This document shows positions 26,741-37,700 of a DNA stretch of 56,268 nucleotides, in pieces. Below the pieces are notes generated by a model that saw only the letters and a program-made list of their open reading frames with translations, made no database searches and was not told the DNA's origin. This DNA comes from a bacterium (GTDB lineage: Bacteria; UBP15; UBA6099). Each line of letters starts with the position of its first letter. The first letter of the stretch is position 1. A program made the position numbers and the translations under genes. The stretch lies in contig JAKQPS010000076.1 in the NCBI GenBank assembly GCA_029564595.1, positions 1 to 56,268 of the forward strand, written 5' to 3'.

Positions 26741-29700
26741 ATGAATGTCTTTCAGACACACGCTCAAATTGTATCGGACTATGAGAACTACATCCGCAGC
26801 TTCCTTAATATTTCAGATGAAGGCATACGAAATGTTGTCGAGGATGAGTTGAGAAAGAAGAAGCTCTGGCCAGAGCCATTGCTCCAATTCAATCCATCTT
26901 ATGAAACCGAAGAGAAACTCGACGATCTCGTGAATTCAGGAACCCTACATAAAGACATCCGGGACATTTTCAAAGGTTATTCTCTATACAAACATCAGGT
27001 AGAAGCAATTCGGTTAGGTACAAGTGGAAAGGACTTCGTTGTAACGTCAGGAACCGGCTCAGGAAAATCGCTGACATACATAGGCTCCATTTTCCACCAC
27101 CTGTTGTTGCATCCAAACAGCGAGGGTGTTGCCGCAGTTGTTGTTTATCCCATGAACGCCCTTATCAATTCGCAGTCAGAGGAATTCTCGCGATACAAAG
27201 GCAACTATGAAAAGGCAACCGGGAAAGAGTTCCCTATTACATTCGGTCAGTACACAGGTCAGGAAAAAGAGGAAGTTCGCAAAAAGTTACGTGAGAAGCC
27301 GCCACAGATTCTCCTGACCAACTACATGATGCTGGAGCTTCTTTTAACGAGGCTCAGAGAACGAAGCATACGCGACGCTATCTTTGCCAATCTTCGCTTT
27401 CTTGTGTTTGACGAACTTCACACATATCGCGGTCGGCAGGGAGCCGACGTGGCAATGCTTATTCGCCGTATCCGATCACGCTGCGCAAACACTGTTTCCT
27501 GTATTGGAACATCCGCCACAATGGTTTCTGTTGGAAGCGTTGCTTCCCAGAAAGAACAGGTGGCGAAAGTCGCAACAACGCTTTTCGGGCAACAATTTAC
27601 ATCCGGACAGGTAGTCAATGAGAAGCTCACGCGGTCACTTGCCTATGGAGGGACAATTCCCACAGGCAAAGAACTCGCCGATGCGATCAAGTCGGGCATC
27701 GATACGCAGCAAGATTCTGAACGGCTCAAATCACACCCTGTAGCCGTCTGGCTTGAAAACCGTGTTGCTCTCCAAAACATCGAGGGCGATCTGGTAAGGG
27801 GCAAGCCCCAGCGCATCAATGATGTCGTTTCAAGCCTGTCCGAGGAATCAGGCATGGCGGAAACAGAATGCCGTAAGTTTCTTGCAGACATGCTTCAATG
27901 GATTAGCCTTGCAAATAAAAGGCTACAGGACTCAGGCCAGCGTTATACCATTCTGCCATTCAAGCTTCACCAGTTCATTTCACAGACTGGCTCGGTTTAC
28001 ACAACGCTCGACCAGGATGAAAACAGATTCATCACCCTTGAGCCGGGATTCTTCAAGCAGGACGAAGCAGACAAGAAACCGATCTTTCCAAATGTGTTCA
28101 GCCGTGCAACAGGACATGAATTTATTTGTGTGTCCCGTACCGGGGACCGCTTGGAACCGCGTGAGTTCCGTGAAAGCTCGGATGAAGATGAAGATGCGAC
28201 GGACGGCTACCTGATTATTGGGGACGATGTCTGGAGGCCAGAAGAAGACATGGAATTGCTTCCTGATTCATGGCTTCGCAAAACAAAAAAGGGGTTGGCG
28301 CCAGACTCGAAAAAGAAAGCTTTCTTTCCAGTCGAACTTTACTTCGACGAATTCGGCAACTGCTCTGAATCCAAGCCGTTGAAATGGCGAGGCTGGTTCA
28401 TGAAGTCACCACTTCTGTTTGACCCTACGGGAGGAGTTTTCTTCGACACAAAAACGAGCGAAGGAACAAAGCTCACGAAGCTGGGCAGTGAGGGAAGAAG
28501 CACATCGACTACCATAACCGCCTTCTCCATTCTGAATCAGCTCAATGATGCAGGTTATCATGCAAAGGATCAGAAGCTACTCAGCTTTACGGACAACCGC
28601 CAGGATGCCGCATTGCAGGCAGGCCATTTCAACGATTTCGTTCAAGTCATACGACTGAGGGCGGGAATTTACAAAGCATTGGAACAGTCGGAGGATAAAC
28701 GCCTCAACTTCAAGAATCTCGGCGAGGCTGTTTTCAAAGCCCTAAATCTCCCGTTCCTTGATTACGCCACAAAAAATGAAGAGCCCCAACTTGCGAACGT
28801 TCGGCGCATTTACGAACAGTGTTTTCAGTCTTTTCTCTTTTACCGTGCGATTGCCGATCTGCGACGCAGTTGGAGAATCATTCTCCCAAATCTCGAACAG
28901 TGCGGCCTGTTGAACATCGATTATCTGGATTTGGAGGAAGTGGCGCAAACTGACGCTTTCTGGCAGGACACCCCGATTCTGAATGAACTTAATCACGAGG
29001 ACAGGGAAGATTTTATTTGCACCATACTGGATTATTTCCGCCTTGAATTCGCTATCCACAGCGAAAACTTTCTCACGCAGTCGAAAATCAAAGAGTATGA
29101 AAAGGAGTTCAGAGAATCACTGCGCGCCCCATGGACGCTTGACCGTAACGAATCCTTGCGAGAGCCTTATTACATCCGTTACGATACGCTCAAGAAGTCA
29201 GCAAAGCTGTTCTCAAAAAGCATGGGGCCGGCCAGCGCATTGGGTAAATTCATCAAGCTCTATGTCCGCCAGCAGAATCTCCCTGTTGACCTCAAAGGCG
29301 AGAACTACCGCGACTTTATTCTGCACCTTATGAGCAAACTCGAAGAAGCGGATTACCTCATCAAGCACACCGCGAGAAACGAGGGGAATGAGGAAGTTCC
29401 GATCTACCGGCTCAGGATTGAAAAGATTATCTGGAGCATCGGCGACGGCGAAAATGTAAAAGCCGATGTCGTGAAACGGCGCGCATACAAAGAACAGGTA
29501 AAGAAGCCCAATTACTTTTTCAAAGAGATGTACCAGCGTGATTTTTCGAAGATGAAGAAACTGCGCGGCGAAGACCATACTGGACAACTTAAAAACGAGG
29601 CGCGACAAGATCGGGAAGACCGATTCAGAGCGGATTGGTATCTCGACGACGACAAGAAAAACCTTGATGAAAAAAAGATACGAAGCGAGTCAATCAGCGC

Positions 29701-31918
29701 ATTGTTCTGTTCGCCAACGATGGAACTCGGCATAGACATCGGTGGCCTGAGCGTGGTCCATCTTCGCAATGCGCCTCCAAATCCCTCCAACTACGCCCAG
29801 CGTTCGGGCCGGGCCGGTCGAAGTGGACAAGGCGCACTTGTGTTTACCTACTGCTCCAGTTACTCTCCTCACGACCGCCATTATTTTCAGCAACAGGTGG
29901 AACTCGTTGCTGGAACCGTGCAGGCTTCCCGACTCGACCTTTGCAACCGCGAACTGCTTCTGACTCATCTCAACGCGCTCGCGGTTTCCGAGATAGGCAT
30001 GCCCGGTCTTGAGGCTGATGAACAGGGAGGCGACCGGCCATCCATAATGAAGTTCATTGTGGACGACAACGACACGCTTCCGCTTTCGTCTCAGGTTGTT
30101 GCCGGACTTGAGATTTCTCCAAAGACCTTCAATGAACTCAAAGCGACTTTCAAAAGAGTCATTAACGATTTCGCGCCCGACCTCGAATCAAAGGCATCCA
30201 ACTGGTACTCAGACCAATGGATTGAGCAGAACCTCAGCAAGCTCGCAGAGCACCTGGACGGTTCTCTCAATCGCTGGAGGCGGCTGTACCGTTCGGCAAG
30301 GACCATCCTAACCAGCGCGTCCCAGAAAATCGAAAGCGGCACGCTCCAGCATGGGAGCGATGAGTACAAAAAGCAAAAGCGGAATCAGGATCAGGCCTTG
30401 CGGCAAATCGATCTGCTCAGGAACGATCTCGGCGGCAGGTCATCGGAATTGTCCGAGTTCTATCCTTACCGGTATCTTGCTTCCGAAGGGTTCCTGCCCG
30501 GATACAATTTCACTCGTCTGCCGCTTCGCATCTTTCTTCCAACAGGCGATTCATCCGGCGAATTCATATCCAGACCGCGCTACATCGCTCTCCGGGAATT
30601 CGGCCCGCTCAATGTCATTTACCACAACGGAAGGAAGTACAAGGTTTCCCAGCTTGTTGTTCAGGACGCCGAATCAGCCTTGACGGATGCGAGAATCAGC
30701 AAGAAGGCCGGATACTTCCTGACCGACGATCAGAAAGACATGGAATTCTGCCCGTTCACCGGCCTGAGCCTTGGCGACAACGCAAACAAAGAGCATCTTC
30801 ATCATCTTCTGGAAATGTCCGAATCCCGCGCAGACGAAGTTGACCGCATTTCCTGTGAGGAGGAAGAGCGGGTGTCGCGCGGTTATGAAATCAAAACATT
30901 CTTCTCCGTCGACGGCGGGAATCTTGAGCGCTTGCAGAAAGCCATTGTGCGCTCAAGCGACAACTCATATCTCAATCTGCGTTATGTGCCCGCCGCGCGG
31001 CTTATACATGTGAACTACCAGTGGCGGTACCAGAAAAACGAGGGTTTTCCCATCGGCATGGTATCCGGCGACTGGCGCAGTTCCATGCCTGAGCCCGGCA
31101 GCAACATTAAAGAGGAATACCGTCTAATTAAACTGTGGACATCCAACCTTGCGGATTCACTTTACATTGAACCCATCCAGCCGCTTGGACTCAAAAAAGA
31201 AGGCGTCGTTACTTTGGAGCATGCTCTGAAACGCGCCATCGAAAGTGTGTTTCAGGTCGAACCCAGCGAGATAGGTGTTGTCGCTGTCGGAGACCCCGAA
31301 GCTCCCAACATCCTTCTTTACGAAGCTGCGGAGGGAAGTCTCGGCATCCTGTCACAGTTCATGGAAGATGTGAATGTATTCCACAAGGTTGTTGAGCAGG
31401 CGATTGCCATTTGCCGTTATGATGACCCGGAATACAAAGGCCCCGCAACCTACGACGACCTCCTGAGCTATTACAACCAGCGCGACCACAAAACCATAGA
31501 CCGCCATCTTATAAAGGATGCTCTGGAAAAACTGCTCATTTGCGACATTGAGATTCAAACCAATGTCGGGTTTGCCAATTATGAGGAACAGTATCAGAAC
31601 ATGCGCCGCAATCTCGATCCAAACTCATCGACAGAACTGAAGTTCCTCTCTTATCTTTATGATAACGGTCTGCGCCTACCTGACGCGGCGCAGAAACGCG
31701 TGGAAGGACTATATGTCCAGCCGGACTTTTATTATGAGCCGCGAATCTGGGTGTTCTGCGACGGCACTCCGCATGACGACCCCGCCGTGCAGGCGGATGA
31801 CGAGCAGAAACGCCAGGCGATCATCGCAAAGGGCGATGAGGTCTGGGTTTACTATTACAGGGACAACCTCGCCGAAAAGATCGCGGCGCGGCCCGACATG
31901 TTCAGGAAGGTGCGATGA
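26741..31918 (+). CDS. Large DEAD/DEAH helicase with DUF1998-type C-terminal region
   Basis: 1,725 residues. Walker A TSGTGSGKS (102-110), motif II FDELHTYRGRQGADV (223-237), GTSAT (256-260), SFTDNRQDA (~615-623), CSPTMELGIDIGG (~990-1002) and motif VI QRSGRAGRSG (~1019-1028). The DELH box, TDNRQDA and the long tail with LLYEAAEGSLGIL (~1525) are the layout of DUF1998 helicases, including DruE of Druantia, MrfA/YprA, and the DrmA-plus-DrmB functions of DISARM if fused. It is a superfamily 2 translocase, probably acting on DNA. GAGGG lies ~9 bases before the ATG. It overlaps the next gene by ATGA, so the two are translationally coupled. Anti-phage function is inferred from family and neighbours; the last ~60 residues (VWVYYYRDNLAEKI) are a conserved short C-terminal domain. 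Confidence 0.88.
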   Translation: MNVFQTHAQIVSDYENYIRSFLNISDEGIRNVVEDELRKKKLWPEPLLQFNPSYETEEKLDDLVNSGTLHKDIRDIFKGYSLYKHQVEAIRLGTSGKDFVVTSGTGSGKSLTYIGSIFHHLLLHPNSEGVAAVVVYPMNALINSQSEEFSRYKGNYEKATGKEFPITFGQYTGQEKEEVRKKLREKPPQILLTNYMMLELLLTRLRERSIRDAIFANLRFLVFDELHTYRGRQGADVAMLIRRIRSRCANTVSCIGTSATMVSVGSVASQKEQVAKVATTLFGQQFTSGQVVNEKLTRSLAYGGTIPTGKELADAIKSGIDTQQDSERLKSHPVAVWLENRVALQNIEGDLVRGKPQRINDVVSSLSEESGMAETECRKFLADMLQWISLANKRLQDSGQRYTILPFKLHQFISQTGSVYTTLDQDENRFITLEPGFFKQDEADKKPIFPNVFSRATGHEFICVSRTGDRLEPREFRESSDEDEDATDGYLIIGDDVWRPEEDMELLPDSWLRKTKKGLAPDSKKKAFFPVELYFDEFGNCSESKPLKWRGWFMKSPLLFDPTGGVFFDTKTSEGTKLTKLGSEGRSTSTTITAFSILNQLNDAGYHAKDQKLLSFTDNRQDAALQAGHFNDFVQVIRLRAGIYKALEQSEDKRLNFKNLGEAVFKALNLPFLDYATKNEEPQLANVRRIYEQCFQSFLFYRAIADLRRSWRIILPNLEQCGLLNIDYLDLEEVAQTDAFWQDTPILNELNHEDREDFICTILDYFRLEFAIHSENFLTQSKIKEYEKEFRESLRAPWTLDRNESLREPYYIRYDTLKKSAKLFSKSMGPASALGKFIKLYVRQQNLPVDLKGENYRDFILHLMSKLEEADYLIKHTARNEGNEEVPIYRLRIEKIIWSIGDGENVKADVVKRRAYKEQVKKPNYFFKEMYQRDFSKMKKLRGEDHTGQLKNEARQDREDRFRADWYLDDDKKNLDEKKIRSESISALFCSPTMELGIDIGGLSVVHLRNAPPNPSNYAQRSGRAGRSGQGALVFTYCSSYSPHDRHYFQQQVELVAGTVQASRLDLCNRELLLTHLNALAVSEIGMPGLEADEQGGDRPSIMKFIVDDNDTLPLSSQVVAGLEISPKTFNELKATFKRVINDFAPDLESKASNWYSDQWIEQNLSKLAEHLDGSLNRWRRLYRSARTILTSASQKIESGTLQHGSDEYKKQKRNQDQALRQIDLLRNDLGGRSSELSEFYPYRYLASEGFLPGYNFTRLPLRIFLPTGDSSGEFISRPRYIALREFGPLNVIYHNGRKYKVSQLVVQDAESALTDARISKKAGYFLTDDQKDMEFCPFTGLSLGDNANKEHLHHLLEMSESRADEVDRISCEEEERVSRGYEIKTFFSVDGGNLERLQKAIVRSSDNSYLNLRYVPAARLIHVNYQWRYQKNEGFPIGMVSGDWRSSMPEPGSNIKEEYRLIKLWTSNLADSLYIEPIQPLGLKKEGVVTLEHALKRAIESVFQVEPSEIGVVAVGDPEAPNILLYEAAEGSLGILSQFMEDVNVFHKVVEQAIAICRYDDPEYKGPATYDDLLSYYNQRDHKTIDRHLIKDALEKLLICDIEIQTNVGFANYEEQYQNMRRNLDPNSSTELKFLSYLYDNGLRLPDAAQKRVEGLYVQPDFYYEPRIWVFCDGTPHDDPAVQADDEQKRQAIIAKGDEVWVYYYRDNLAEKIAARPDMFRKVR

Positions 31919-34782
31919 GCGTATCACTACAACCCGGAAAGCTTATTACCCTTCGGGGAAGAGACTGGATTGTCCAGCCATCAGATGATCCCGATCTTCT
32001 GGTCGTTAGGCCTCTCGGCGGCTCCGATGAAGAAATCACCGGCATTTTCATGCCTCTCGGCATTGCATCGGACAATCCGAAAGATGCCAGATTCAATGAA
32101 CCCACTTCGGCGGACCTTGGCGACATCAGCACGGCGCGGCTGATTTACGACTCCGCCCGTCTCGCGTTCAGAAACGGAGCCGGTCCGTTCCGCTGTCTCG
32201 CCAAGCTCTCATTCCGCCCGCGCTCATACCAGATGGTTCCCCTCATCATGGCTTTGCGCCAGGATTCCGTGCGCATGCTCATTGCCGATGATGTCGGCGT
32301 CGGCAAGACCATCGAAACGATTCTCATAGTCAAGGAACTGCTTGAACGGCGAAAAATCAGACGCTTCGCCGTCGTGTGCCTGCCGCACCTCTGCGAACAG
32401 TGGCAGGCTGAAATCCGGGCTAAAATTGATCTGGAGGCCGTCATCATTCGCTCCAGCACTCAGGCGCGGCTCGACCGCGAAATCCACGGCGACACCAGTG
32501 TTTACGAGTATTACCCTTATCAGGTTATCAGCATTGACTACATCAAATCCCAGCAGCGTTCGAGCGTGTTCGTGGAGCAATGTCCGGAACTCGTAATCGT
32601 GGACGAGGCCCACACCTGCGCCCGGCCCGCCGGCAAATCAGCTTCACAACAGCAGCGTTATCATCTTATAAACAACATCGCAAAGAAACCCGGACAGCAG
32701 CTTATTCTCCTCACGGCCACTCCCCACAGCGGCAAGCCTGAGGAATTTCATTCCCTGCTCGGGCTGATAAAGCCATCATTCGAATCCATTGATCTGCCAA
32801 GCTCAACCCAGCCGGAACGCAAAGAACTCGCGCGTTACTTCGTTCAGCGCAAGCGCGCCGACGTGGAGAAATGGATGGGAGAGGAAACGCCATTCCCGGT
32901 GCGCGAGGCTACCGAATGGCCTTATGATCTTTCAAAAGACCACGCCGCTTTTTTTGAAGACATCCTCGACTTTGCCCGCAAACTGATTGCTCCCGATCCG
33001 GAGGGCAGACAAAAGAAGGTTCAGTATTGGACCGCGCTTGCCTTGCTTCGTGGCATCATGTCCAGCCCGGCTGCCGGAATCGAAATGCTGAACACGAGAC
33101 TATCCAACCTTGCCTCTTTTGTGGAAGACGACACAAAGGCCACCAGCGAAGAAGCTGTGGACGCGGAGCAAAACCCGGTCGGAGACACCGAGTTCGGATT
33201 CGAGGGCGACAATGCCCCCACCCATGTCGTTGAAAGCAACGACTGGAGCGCCTACCAGCGTCAGCAGCTTCGTGAGTTCACCAAACAGTTGGAATCATTG
33301 CGCGGCATGGGGCATGACCACAAGCTCATATCCGCCGAGATGATCATCGAGGACTGGCTCAAGCAAGGATTCAATCCAGTTATCTTCTGCCGCTACATCA
33401 AGACAGCCGACTACGTGGGTGAGCATCTCGCCCCGTTTCTGAAAAACAGATTCCCCAAGCTCGATGCGCAAGTCATTACAAGCGAGATGCCCGACGAACT
33501 GCGGAGAGCGCAGATTGAGGGCATGGGCAAATCCCAACAACGATTGCTCATCGCCACCGACTGTCTGAGCGAAGGTATAAACCTCCAGGACTATTTCACG
33601 GCTGTGTTGCATTATGACCTGCCGTGGAATCCGAACAGGCTCGAACAGCGTGAAGGCCGTGTTGACCGTTTCGGCCAGAATGCCAAGATGGTGCAAGCCT
33701 GTCTCCTGTACTGTTCAGGAAAAACAATCGACGCCATAGTGCTCGATGTCCTGCTTCGCAAGGTGCGCGAAATCAAGAAGGACACCGGCATAAGCGTGCC
33801 ATTCCCGGAAGATTCACAAAGCGTCATTGATACCATTACTCAGGCATTGCTTCTCAACCCAAACAGGCAGATTCAGACACGTCGGTTCGACCAGCAAATA
33901 ACGTTCGACTTCGGGGACTTCGGCGAAGCTGCCGAGGCCAAGGTCAACGTCTCCCGCAAACTGGCTGAAGCCGCTGCCCGTGAAAAAGTGTCGCGTAGCA
34001 TCTTCGCCCAAAACGCAATCAAGGCGCAGGAGATTGAAGCCGACCTCAAAGAGATGGATGAAGCCATCGGCGATCCCAAAGCCGTCGAGGAATTCGTCAC
34101 CAGCACGCTCAACAACCTTTTCGGCGTGCAGGTCATTCCCCATAAAAAGGGATACCGCGTCGTCATGGGCAACATGCCGCCGCAGTTGCGCGACCTGTTG
34201 CCGCCCGGCGATCCAGTTCAAATCAGCTTTCTTTCACCAACGCCGGAAGGGTATCACTATCTCGGGCGCAATAACCGATTTGTCGAGCAACTCTGCCAAC
34301 TGGTGATGGCGAACACAATAGCCCGCGTGGACAAACGCGCCGCTCGCGCCGCCGTCATCCGCACAAAACAGGTTTCCATAAAAACCACTCTGCTGCTCTT
34401 CCGCTGCCGTAATGTCATTGAGCAGCAGAAAGGCCGTCAGCAGATTGTCGCCGAGGAAATGATCCTCTGGGGCTGGCGCGGCACGCCGCAGCAAAAGGAA
34501 TTCCTCGAACACGCGGAAGCCAAAACTCTTCTCGCCAATGCGCGCGCGGCTTCCGAACTGTCCCCGCAATCAAAGGCGAATTTCCTCGACAACGAACTCA
34601 AGTTGCTGGACACGCTCGTCGCGGATTTCGACACTGTGGCTGAACGTCAGTCAAAGAAACTTGTCGAAGCCCACGAGCGTTTCAGTTCCCTAATGGATGG
34701 CAAACGGTTTCAGGTCGTTTACCCGGTGTTGCCCATGGACCTGCTCGGCATATACGTCCTTCTTCCGGAGGGCGCCCAATGA
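31915..34782 (+). CDS. SNF2/RapA-like helicase (DrmD-like)
   Basis: 955 residues. Walker A ADDVGVGKTIET (~121-132), motif II VDEAHTCARP (~227-236), LLTATPHSG (~262-270), motif V TDCLSEGINLQDY (~546-558) and motif VI REGRVDRFGQ (~578-587), all intact. An acidic insertion (EDDTKATSEEAVDAE) lies between the two RecA lobes. The C-terminal ~300 residues are helical and charged. This architecture is that of RapA-like SNF2 ATPases and of DrmD in class 1 DISARM. It starts inside the stop of the preceding helicase (ATGA) and overlaps the methyltransferase start in the same way, so the three proteins are probably made in fixed ratio and act together. Remodelling or translocation on DNA is expected; the partner requirement is inferred. 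Confidence 0.88.
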   Translation: MSVSLQPGKLITLRGRDWIVQPSDDPDLLVVRPLGGSDEEITGIFMPLGIASDNPKDARFNEPTSADLGDISTARLIYDSARLAFRNGAGPFRCLAKLSFRPRSYQMVPLIMALRQDSVRMLIADDVGVGKTIETILIVKELLERRKIRRFAVVCLPHLCEQWQAEIRAKIDLEAVIIRSSTQARLDREIHGDTSVYEYYPYQVISIDYIKSQQRSSVFVEQCPELVIVDEAHTCARPAGKSASQQQRYHLINNIAKKPGQQLILLTATPHSGKPEEFHSLLGLIKPSFESIDLPSSTQPERKELARYFVQRKRADVEKWMGEETPFPVREATEWPYDLSKDHAAFFEDILDFARKLIAPDPEGRQKKVQYWTALALLRGIMSSPAAGIEMLNTRLSNLASFVEDDTKATSEEAVDAEQNPVGDTEFGFEGDNAPTHVVESNDWSAYQRQQLREFTKQLESLRGMGHDHKLISAEMIIEDWLKQGFNPVIFCRYIKTADYVGEHLAPFLKNRFPKLDAQVITSEMPDELRRAQIEGMGKSQQRLLIATDCLSEGINLQDYFTAVLHYDLPWNPNRLEQREGRVDRFGQNAKMVQACLLYCSGKTIDAIVLDVLLRKVREIKKDTGISVPFPEDSQSVIDTITQALLLNPNRQIQTRRFDQQITFDFGDFGEAAEAKVNVSRKLAEAAAREKVSRSIFAQNAIKAQEIEADLKEMDEAIGDPKAVEEFVTSTLNNLFGVQVIPHKKGYRVVMGNMPPQLRDLLPPGDPVQISFLSPTPEGYHYLGRNNRFVEQLCQLVMANTIARVDKRAARAAVIRTKQVSIKTTLLLFRCRNVIEQQKGRQQIVAEEMILWGWRGTPQQKEFLEHAEAKTLLANARAASELSPQSKANFLDNELKLLDTLVADFDTVAERQSKKLVEAHERFSSLMDGKRFQVVYPVLPMDLLGIYVLLPEGAQ

Positions 34783-37700
34783 ACTTTCCCAGCATTCGCA
34801 TAGAAGGCGCAATCCTCTCTCCGGACATTCTCGACCGCTTGGAGGACATCCACGGCCAGCGTCCCGTGGACTTCGGCTTCGATTCCTCCACAAAAGTTAA
34901 GGATGAGATCGTTCGCGCATGGGCGGACGCGCAGGATTACTGGCGCATCTTTCAGCGCAAGGTCGATGGCCTCAGAGCCGATTCCCCGGCCACAACTGAA
35001 ACGCGCAACCTCTGGATCGTTCCGCTGCTCGGACTCCTCGGATACCAGACTGAATACCAGCCTCGTGCCGTGGAGGTCAGCGGAAAGACCTATGCCATTT
35101 CCCATCGCGCAACCAATCGCGGACAGACTCCCGTCCACATCATCGGTTGCAAGGAACCCTCCGGACTGGATAAGAAGCCTGAGAAGGCAGTCCTGCGCAT
35201 GTCCGCTCACGCCATGCTTCAGGAGTTCCTCAATCTTCAGGAGGAACTTTACGGCATCGTAACCAACGGTCGCCTCCTGCGCCTGCTGCGCGATAGTTCC
35301 CGCCTTGTCAAACTCTCCTATCTCGAATTCGACCTCGACCGCATCTTCACGGACGGCCTATTCGCCGATTTCGCCGTCATGTTCCGGCTACTGCACGCAA
35401 GTCGCCTGCCGGCCACAATCGAAGGCTCATCAGAAAGCCTCATCGAGCGATACCATCAGGACTCTCTCGATTCCGGCGCGCGCATCCGCGACGGTCTCAG
35501 CCGCGCTGTCGAACAGGCTATCCGCGACTTCGCAAACGGATTCCTCTCGCATCCGGATAACGTATCTCTGCGGGAATCCATAAGCTCCGGGACGCTGCTC
35601 CCAAAAGACTACTACCAGCATTTGCTCCGTCTCATCTATCGCATCCTCTTTCTGCTCGTTATCGAGGAACGCGACCTTGTCTATCCCAAGGATGCCGACA
35701 AAGCAAAGCGGGACATCTATTACGACTGCTACAGTCTCCAGCGTCTCCGCCGCTTGTCGGAGAAACGCTGGCTTGCCGACCGTAGCAAGCACGACCTCTG
35801 GCTTTCATTGCTCACTGCTTTCCGCCTCTTCGAGGCTGGAGGCCCCGGCGCAAAACTCGGCATCGCTCCGCTTGCCGGAGATCTCTTCAGCCCAAACGCC
35901 ATACGCGAACTCGGCCAGTGCATGCTCGGCAACGACGTCCTTCTCGGTTGCCTTCGCGCTCTCAACATGTACGAGAATCTCGATACCCATCAGACCATCC
36001 GCGTTAATTACGCCGCGCTCAATGTCGAGGAGTTCGGCTCCGTATATGAAGGACTGCTGGAATATGACCCTGTTTTTAACATCAATGGAAACCGGATTGA
36101 ATTCGCGTTCGCACAAGGTGGCGAGCGTGCCGCTACTGGCTCACACTACACGCCTGATGACCTCGTGCAGCCGCTTCTCAAACATTCGCTCGATTATCTC
36201 ATCGCGGACAAGCTCAAAGAATCGGACAAAGAGAAAGCTCTTCTCTCGCTTCGCGTTGCGGACATTTCTTGCGGCTCCGGCCACATACTGCTCGCCGCCG
36301 CACGCCGCATTGCAACCGAATTGGCAATCGTTCGCACAAAGGAAGACCAGCCTTCTCCAAAAGCGTTCCGCGAGGCGCAGAGGGATGTCATCCGCGAGTG
36401 CATCTATGGCGTGGACATCAACCCGCTTGCCGTGGAACTTTGCAAGGTTGCGCTATGGCTCGAAGCCCACAATCCCGGAATGCCGCTCAATTTCCTCGAC
36501 CACCACATAAAATGTGGGAACGCCATTGTCGGTTTCACGCGACGCGGTGAGGTCGAAAGAGGTGTGCCGGATGAAGCCTTCAAAACCATGCCAGGCGATG
36601 ATAAGGAGACCATTGCGGAACTTCGCAAGCGCAATAAGATGGAGCGTGCGAAACGCGAAAAGATTGTCGAGACGGAACTTGAACTCTCGCCGGAGATCAG
36701 CAAATACCTCGAAGGCATTCTGACGAGGTGGCGGGACATCTCCAACCTGCCGGAGCGCACACCAGAGGAAATCGAAACAAAAAAACAACGCTACATCGAA
36801 TTCACTCAGAGTCCGGACGCATGGCTGCTCAATCAGATTTCGAGCATCCCAATAGCTCAGTTCTACCTACCGAAAACTCAGGATATCGAATCAAAAATCA
36901 TCACAGACGCCGAGTTCCGACTTTACTGGACAGGAAAACATCATCCGCAGGGTCAGGGAACGGCTGCCGCGCTCGCGCTCGCCCATCAGAAACGATTCTT
37001 TCATTGGTTCCTCGAATTCCCGGAAATTATTCAGCGCGGCGGATTCGACTGCATACTTGGAAATCCACCGTACATGGGCGGAACGAATCTTAGTGGTACT
37101 TATGGCTATCCCTTCTGTGAGTTTGTAAAGTGGGAGTATGCCCCAACCGGTCTCAGTGATCTTGTTACGTATTTCGTACGCCGTATTTACAATCTGTTGC
37201 ACAAAAACGGATTCACTGCATTTATAACAACAAACTCAATTAAGGATGGGGACATTCGTAAGGATGGTCTTGAACAGGTGATTGCCAATGGTGGAGCAAT
37301 CAATTTCGCTGTTAGAGGTATCAAATGGCCGGGGCGTGCAAATCTGGTGGTCTCACTCGTTGCTATTCACAAAGGGAAATGGAATCGCAAATGTTTGTTG
37401 GATGGCAAAGAAGAAAATGTAATTAGCGCACACTTAGAAGGGTACATAGATGCTGGTCCCCCGATCATCTTGGGCAGTAATACCAACTACATGTATGAGG
37501 GGTCCAAGCCACTATCAGACGGATTTATTCTTTCTCATGAGGAAGCTGAAAGAATCGTTCAGTCTGATCCGCGTTATAAGGAAGTGATTTTTCCGATCAT
37601 AAATGGTAATGAATTAAACAATGAACCTTGTCAGACACCAGGAAAAAGCATAATCAACTTCTTCAACTGGACGATGGATAAGGCCCGTGAATACGAATTG